NCBI GenBank assembly: GCA_959602365.1
Contig: CAUGSS010000035.1
Coordinates: 1 to 24,535, forward strand
DNA: 24,535 nucleotides
Origin: an uncultured Eubacteriales bacterium
Lineage (GTDB): Bacteria; Bacillota; Clostridia; Oscillospirales; Oscillospiraceae
Reading direction: 5' to 3'
A program made the translations under genes and the position numbers. Position 1 is the stretch's first letter, and each line of letters starts with the position of its first letter. The notes beneath the pieces are model-generated. The model searched no databases and had not been told where the DNA came from. It saw only the letters and a list, made by a program, of their open reading frames with translations. Of the stretch, positions 20,576-24,535 are shown piece after piece.

Positions 20576-22327
20576 ATGTCCCCAATCCATCACACTCTGA
20601 GGCGTGCCGCCGGAGTTTCCATCGCCGCCTCTCTCCTGATCCTCTGCTCCGCCTTCACCGCCGGTGCCAGCGACACCGGCACTGTGTTGGGCGAGGGGGT
20701 CCGGCTGAGAAGCGCACCCAGCACCGATTCCGAAGTGCTGGAGGTCCTGGACCAAGGCGACACCCTGGAGATCCTGGATTCCAATGATCAGGACTGGTTT
20801 CAGGTCAGTTACGCCGGCGATGACGGCCAGCAGTATACCGGCTATGTCAGCCGGGCGCTGGTCAGCGCCGGAGTCACCCAGACCGCCACCATCACCGGCG
20901 GCGCCGTGGAGCTGAAAAGCGAGCCGGATGCCGCCGCTGACGTCCTGGCACAAATTCCCGACGGCAGCACCGTTGTCCTGCTGGACACCTCTGCGGAGGA
21001 CTGGATTCAGGTCAGCTATGCCGGTGACGGGGAGCGCCTGAGCGGCTATATCGCCAGCAGCACGCTCTACGTCAATCCTCTGGCCACCGGCATGACCGCC
21101 AGTTCCTCCGTTATTCTGCGCACCCAGGCAGACAGTACATCCGACATCCTGGCCATTTTGGAATCGGGCACGCCGCTGGATATCCTCAGCGAAGAGAACG
21201 GCTGGTATCAGGTCACCGACGGCACTCAGACCGGCTATGTGGAGCGGCAGCTGCTCTCCACCGAGGCCGACGCCCAGTCCATCGGCTATGGCACCGTCGC
21301 CGCCGACACCCTGTATCTGCGCAGCCAGCCCAACACCGATTCGGAGATTCTGGCGGAGCTGCCCGACGGCGCCACCTTCCAGATCATCTCCAATGACACG
21401 GAGGGCTGGTACGGCGTCTCCTTTGACGGGCAGAGCGGCTATGTCAGTGCGGACTACGTTTCCTTAAGCGACGCCGTCAACACCGGCTACGTCCAGACCA
21501 CCGTCCATCCCGTGGTGCTGCGGGCCGGGGCGGGCAGCGCTTTTGCGGCTCTGGCCGAGATTCCCGAGGGCACCGTCCTCCCGGTCTCCGGCAGCTATGG
21601 CAGCTGGTACCGGGTGAGCTATGAGGGCTATGTGGGCTACGTCAGCGGCGGCTATGTGTGCCCCACCACGGAAAACGGCTACGCCTACTATCCCGGCTTT
21701 GCCCAAATCACCGCCACTTCCCTCACCCTGCGGGAACAGCCCACAACCGAATCTGCCGCCCTGGCATCCATCCCCACGGACACCGTGGTGGCGGTGAGCG
21801 GAAAGCTGGGGGATTGGTACCAGGTGAGCTATGAGGGGAGCACCGGTTATATCAACTTGACCTACACCGTCGAGTCCGACGGCCCCGCCACTGCCAGCGC
21901 TCTGTCCTCCTCCCCCTCCAACCGCACCAGCGCCTCAAGCGGCACCGCCGCCGACTACGAGGGCGGAAGCACCGTCAGCGGCGGCACCGGCGCCGAAGTG
22001 GCCAGCTTTGCCACCCAATTTCTGGGCAACCCCTATGTGTGGGGCGGCACCAGTCTCACCAACGGCGCCGACTGTTCCGGCTTTGTCATGCAGGTCTACG
22101 CCCACTTCGGCGTCAGCCTGCCCCACTCCTCCAGCGCTCAGCGCAGCTGCGGCCAGTCGGTGAGCTTTGAGGACATCCAGCCCGGAGACATCGTCTGCTA
22201 TGACCACCATGTGGGCATCTATGTGGGGGACGGCACCATTATCAGCGCCCTGGGCACCAACTACGGCATCACCTACAGCGATGTGACCTATAAGAGCATC
22301 ATCACCATCCGCCGCATCTTTGCCTGA
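20576..22327 (+). CDS. Secreted cell-wall hydrolase: six SH3b repeats and an NlpC/P60 domain
   Basis: A 583-residue exported protein: signal peptide to about residue 31 (SIAASLLILCSAFTAGA), six bacterial SH3 domains at about 35-96, 103-165, 171-227, 237-297, 303-361 and 373-431, each with the (L/V)xLRxxPxxxSxxL ... W(Y/F)xVSYxGxxGYV pattern, a Ser/Thr/Gly linker (435-472), then NlpC/P60 peptidase (473-583). NlpC/P60 enzymes cut D-glutamyl-meso-diaminopimelate-type bonds in peptidoglycan. The nucleophile is C500 in ADCSGFV and the His is H545 in HHVGIYVGDG. The third position, normally His twelve residues on, is S557 here. The SH3 domains should bind the wall. Start ATG at 20576 with CGGAGG. 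Confidence 0.93.
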   Translation: MSPIHHTLRRAAGVSIAASLLILCSAFTAGASDTGTVLGEGVRLRSAPSTDSEVLEVLDQGDTLEILDSNDQDWFQVSYAGDDGQQYTGYVSRALVSAGVTQTATITGGAVELKSEPDAAADVLAQIPDGSTVVLLDTSAEDWIQVSYAGDGERLSGYIASSTLYVNPLATGMTASSSVILRTQADSTSDILAILESGTPLDILSEENGWYQVTDGTQTGYVERQLLSTEADAQSIGYGTVAADTLYLRSQPNTDSEILAELPDGATFQIISNDTEGWYGVSFDGQSGYVSADYVSLSDAVNTGYVQTTVHPVVLRAGAGSAFAALAEIPEGTVLPVSGSYGSWYRVSYEGYVGYVSGGYVCPTTENGYAYYPGFAQITATSLTLREQPTTESAALASIPTDTVVAVSGKLGDWYQVSYEGSTGYINLTYTVESDGPATASALSSSPSNRTSASSGTAADYEGGSTVSGGTGAEVASFATQFLGNPYVWGGTSLTNGADCSGFVMQVYAHFGVSLPHSSSAQRSCGQSVSFEDIQPGDIVCYDHHVGIYVGDGTIISALGTNYGITYSDVTYKSIITIRRIFA

Positions 22328-22352
22328 TCCGGCGCTACAGATCCAGCCTCAC

Positions 22353-22399
22353 ACGGCCCGGCGTCTCAACCAAATCAGAGACGCCGGGCCGTTGGTTTT
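22353..22399 (+). terminator. Terminator of the NlpC/P60 gene
   Basis: A 15-bp stem (ACGGCCCGGCGTCTC with its complement, 10-base loop) followed by TGGTTTT, 25 bp after the stop. Confidence 0.85.
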
Positions 22400-22440
22400 G
22401 ACCGGTTATAGCGCCAAATCCGCCACCTGCGTCAAACCCC

Positions 22441-22469
22441 TTGCGCTCTGCCCGACGGCCCGGTATGCT
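22441..22469 (+). promoter_or_regulatory. Possible promoter of the LytTR/DUF3021 operon
   Basis: TTGCGC (22441-22446), 17 bases, TATGCT (22464-22469). The start point would fall at the AAAGGAGGTGA ribosome site, giving almost no leader. The -10 is weak and there is no obvious pair of LytTR direct repeats. Confidence 0.4.
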
Positions 22470-22491
22470 TATCTCAAAGGAGGTGACCGCC

Positions 22492-22935
22492 ATGGAGGTG
22501 GAGATCCGGCTGAGCGAACAATGTCCCAGCCCCAAGATCGTCATTGTCACCAACCATATGACGGAGGAACTGGAGGCCCTGGTGCGGCTGCTGCAGCAAG
22601 ACCAGATCCGCTCCATCCCCGGTTTTCAGGGCAGCCACATCGTCCCGCTGGAGCCCCGGGATATTCTGCGGCTCTGCGCCAGCCGGGGAAAAGTGCTGGC
22701 CGTGCTGGCCGGCGGCAGGGAGTATGTCGTGAAGGCCCGGCTCTATGCGCTGGAGGAACAGCTGGCCTCCCAGCGGTTTGTCCGCATATCCAACTCCGAG
22801 CTGGTAAACCTGCGGCAGGTCAAGGGCTTTGATTTGAACCTGGCGGGCACCATCCGGGTCACCCTGTCCGACGGACAGGTGACCTACGTCTCCCGGCGGT
22901 ATGTCAACCGAATCAAGGAAACACTGGGCATCTGA
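22492..22935 (+). CDS. LytTR-family DNA-binding regulator
   Basis: A 147-residue protein with a short N-terminal region (VEIRLSEQCPSPKIVIVTNH, possibly a small regulatory domain) and a C-terminal LytTR domain from about residue 48: LEPRDILRLCASRGKVLAVL, REYVVKARLYALEEQL, FVRISNSELVNLRQVKGFDL and GQVTYVSRRYVNRIKETLG. There is no receiver domain, so it is not a classic response regulator. The stand-alone LytTR plus DUF3021 membrane partner directly downstream is the arrangement of the LytTR regulatory systems described in streptococci, in which the membrane protein inhibits the regulator. Start ATG at 22492 with a near-perfect AAAGGAGGTGA. Codons GAGGTG at the stop serve the next gene. Confidence 0.92.
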   Translation: MEVEIRLSEQCPSPKIVIVTNHMTEELEALVRLLQQDQIRSIPGFQGSHIVPLEPRDILRLCASRGKVLAVLAGGREYVVKARLYALEEQLASQRFVRISNSELVNLRQVKGFDLNLAGTIRVTLSDGQVTYVSRRYVNRIKETLGI

Positions 22936-22945
22936 GGTGATGGAT

Positions 22946-23404
22946 ATGAAACAAAAGTTGCTGCGCCGAATTCTGCTGGGCGCCCCCCTGGGGTTGGCCC
23001 TCAGCTACGCAATCACCATCTTAATTTCTCTGACCGCAGGCGACGGGGAATTCTATGCCGTGGTCCCCTCTCTGACCGCCCTGTGCGGAACCGAGATCAA
23101 CGCCGTCACCCTCCAGGCCCTGTGCTCCCTGCTCTACGGCGGGGCCTGGGGCGGGGCCTCGGTGATCTGGGCGTCAGAACGGCTGAATCTGCTCACTCAG
23201 ACGCTGCTCCACCTGGCCATCTGCTCCTGCGCCACCTTCCCCACCGCGTGGCTGCTCCACTGGATGCACCACTCCGCCGGAGGCGTCCTGTCCTATTTTG
23301 CCATCTTCGGCGGAATCTATCTGATCATCTGGCTCAGCCAATACTGGTCCATCCGGCGGCGGCTCAAGCAGGTCAACGACCAGCTCTCCCGGCCGGAACC
23401 GTAA
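22946..23404 (+). CDS. DUF3021 membrane protein, partner of the LytTR regulator
   Basis: A 152-residue membrane protein with four hydrophobic segments (about 9-30, 55-78, 84-108, 112-132) and a basic cytoplasmic tail (SIRRRLKQVNDQL). It matches the DUF3021 layout and size, and DUF3021 proteins pair with LytTR regulators as inhibitors in streptococcal LytTR regulatory systems. Start: the ATG at 22946, with GAGGTG at 22934-22939 overlapping the LytTR stop codon; an ATG two codons earlier is too close to that site. The ten-base gap implies translational coupling and a fixed ratio to the regulator. What signal it senses is unknown. Confidence 0.88.
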   Translation: MKQKLLRRILLGAPLGLALSYAITILISLTAGDGEFYAVVPSLTALCGTEINAVTLQALCSLLYGGAWGGASVIWASERLNLLTQTLLHLAICSCATFPTAWLLHWMHHSAGGVLSYFAIFGGIYLIIWLSQYWSIRRRLKQVNDQLSRPEP

Positions 23405-23441
23405 AATCCGGGCGTCTTTCTCCAGAAAGACGCCCGGATTT
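23404..23441. terminator. Bidirectional terminator between DUF3021 and HTH genes
   Basis: An 18-bp stem (AAATCCGGGCGTCTTTC with its complement and a short TCCA-type loop) begins in the stop codon of the DUF3021 gene. TTTCAT follows in the plus direction and ATTTTAC in the minus direction. Confidence 0.88.
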
Positions 23442-23457
23442 CATATCTCACTATATT

Positions 23458-23772
23458 TCAGCGCTTGCACTCCTCCGCCACCCAGCGCTTAAAGGTGCCG
23501 GGGGAAACTCCCAGGCGCTGGGAGGCCGCCCGGGCGCTCAGCTCTCCCTGCTGGAACGCCCGATAGACACTCTGAAATTTCCGCGGCCGCTTGATGGGCG
23601 GGCGGCCCAGCTGGGTCCCCTGTTCTCTGGCCCGCTTCAGGCCCTCGGTCTGACGCTGGGCCAGCTCCGCCCGGCGGCGCTGGTCATCCTCCGCAACCAC
23701 CTGCAGAATCTGCTCCGCCAGGCCGTCATCTGCACAGAGGGCGCGGATCTTCTGCTCATTTTCCGGTAACAT
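23458..23772 (-). CDS. Small HTH protein resembling the C-terminus of a serine recombinase
   Basis: A 104-residue protein: an N-terminal helix-rich part with QRRRAELAQRQTEGLKRARE, a basic GRPP motif (56-59), then a HTH_7-type helix-turn-helix, VYRAFQQGELSARAASQRLG (69-88) and VSPGTFKRW. The order EGLKRAREQGxxLGRPP followed by a HTH is that seen after the catalytic domain of resolvase/invertase recombinases; the catalytic domain with its serine is absent, and no remnant of it lies nearby. It could be a domesticated DNA-binding protein. Start ATG at 23772; the best ribosome site (GGAGG) is 13 bases away. It is 20 bp downstream of cysS and probably co-transcribed. Confidence 0.72.
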   Translation of the reverse strand: MLPENEQKIRALCADDGLAEQILQVVAEDDQRRRAELAQRQTEGLKRAREQGTQLGRPPIKRPRKFQSVYRAFQQGELSARAASQRLGVSPGTFKRWVAEECKR

Positions 23773-23792
23773 GCTCTCTTTGGGGCCTCCTG

Positions 23793-24535
23793 TCAGCTGC
23801 GGCTCCAGTGGACGCCCTCTTTTGTGTCCACCAGGCGGATGCCCATGGCAGCCAGCTCATCCCGGATCCGGTCCGCTTCAGCCCAGTTTTTCTCCTTGCG
23901 GGCCTGCTGGCGGCGGAGCACCAGGGCATCGATCTCCGGATCACCCTCGCCAAAGACCGCGTCGGTCTGGCCCGGGGCGGCCTTGGGCTTGGCGGCGCGG
24001 ACCTGTTCCGCCGCAGAGAACAGTTTCAGGCCCAGCACCGTGTCAAAACTGTCGATGAGGGACAGCTTGGTCGCGTCGCTGCTCTTGCTCTTGAGCACGT
24101 CGTAGAGCACCGTAACCGCCTGGGCCGTGTTCAGGTCGTTGTCCAGGGCGGCAGCGAATTTGGCCCGCAGCGCTTCCGCGGCCTGCTCATCCACCGGCGC
24201 GGCATCCTGCGGGTTCAGGGCGGCGATCCGGTCCACCAGCTTGCGGTAGGCGGTGGCCGCGTTGTCCAGGTTTTCGTAGGTGAACACCAGGGATTTGCGG
24301 TAGTGGCTCTGGAGGCAGAACAGCCGGTAGACCAGCGGGTCATACCCCTTCTCCTCCAGCAGGGAAACGGTCAAAAACTCCCCTTTGGATTTGGACATCT
24401 TGCCGGAGTTGGTATTCAGGTGGTGGACATGGAACCAGTAATTGCACCACTTATGGCCCAGATAGGCCTCGCTCTGGGCGATCTCATTGGTGTGGTGGGG
24501 GAAGGCATTGTCGATGCCGCCGCAGTGGATGTCCA
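23793..24535 (-). CDS. cysS: Cysteinyl-tRNA synthetase, C-terminal part (5' end outside window)
   Basis: Class I synthetase that charges tRNA-Cys. About 247 residues are visible. They include the zinc-site segment DIHCGGIDNAFPHHTNEIAQ (Cys, His, His and Glu ligands in the family pattern), WFHVHHLN, the KMSKSKG loop that binds ATP, the helical stem-contact region (YENLDNAATAYRKL), and the C-terminal DALVLRRQQARKEKNWAEAD tail common in this family. The N-terminal HIGH motif lies beyond the edge. The reading frame is open throughout, with the stop at 23793. A small recombinase-like HTH gene follows by 20 bp; in Bacillus the neighbour is mrnC instead. Confidence 0.95.
   Translation of the reverse strand, partial: DIHCGGIDNAFPHHTNEIAQSEAYLGHKWCNYWFHVHHLNTNSGKMSKSKGEFLTVSLLEEKGYDPLVYRLFCLQSHYRKSLVFTYENLDNAATAYRKLVDRIAALNPQDAAPVDEQAAEALRAKFAAALDNDLNTAQAVTVLYDVLKSKSSDATKLSLIDSFDTVLGLKLFSAAEQVRAAKPKAAPGQTDAVFGEGDPEIDALVLRRQQARKEKNWAEADRIRDELAAMGIRLVDTKEGVHWSRS

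Noticed and set aside
1..24535. CRISPR array, tRNA or rRNA genes, prophage or complete insertion sequence
   Set aside because: No regularly spaced repeats, no tRNA cloverleaf or rRNA sequence, no transposase, integrase or phage structural gene was found.

Overview
The window looks like chromosome from a GC-rich, anaerobic, low-branching Firmicute, most likely a gut Clostridia of the Oscillospiraceae type (Flavonifractor/Lawsonibacter-like). This is inferred from the AGGAGG ribosome binding sites, a T-box leader, IreB, a PerR/rubrerythrin operon, L7Ae-like YbxF beside rpsL, a LytTR/DUF3021 pair and strongly GC-biased third codon positions. Species cannot be fixed by eye.

Layout. (1) 1-3036, minus strand: a str-type operon, ybxF-rpsL-rpsG-fusA, with its own consensus promoter; fusA runs off the left edge. 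(2) 3037-5141: a divergent intergenic region with several inverted repeats, then an MFS transporter on the plus strand and two back-to-back terminators. (3) 5158-6907, minus: a small membrane protein, then an oxidative-stress operon perR-rubrerythrin-TSCPD protein driven by a promoter with a Per-box-like element. (4) 6908-10881: the accessory, decaying part of the window. It holds a ZIP metal transporter remnant, an AT-rich HD-domain gene, a repetitive lipoprotein gene, the N-terminal stub of an XRE regulator, the 5' end of a group II intron directly behind a terminator hairpin, two small unknown genes, and a frameshifted XRE/desulfoferrodoxin-like fusion gene. (5) 10909-14795, minus: nnr-lipoprotein-alr-mazF (NAD(P)HX repair, a lipoprotein, alanine racemase, and an MazF RNase with no visible antitoxin gene). 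(6) 14824-18992, plus: a T-box (Phe specifier TTC) controlling pheS-pheT; PheT is about 100 residues longer than usual. (7) 19011-23404, plus: a P-loop kinase-like protein, ireB, a short conserved-looking protein with a six-SH3/NlpC-P60 cell-wall hydrolase, and a LytTR/DUF3021 regulatory pair. (8) 23458-24535, minus: a small HTH protein resembling a serine-recombinase C-terminus, and the C-terminal part of cysS.

How it fits together: most of the window is housekeeping (translation, cell wall, amino-acid activation, redox defence) with well-formed promoters, usually with 17-bp spacers, and strong intrinsic terminators. I did not find a clear new defence or mobile system. The best candidates for new biology are the inserted OB-like domain in PheT, the antitoxin-less MazF with a palindrome upstream, the 11-mer repeat lipoprotein, and the graveyard at 6.9-10.9 kb.
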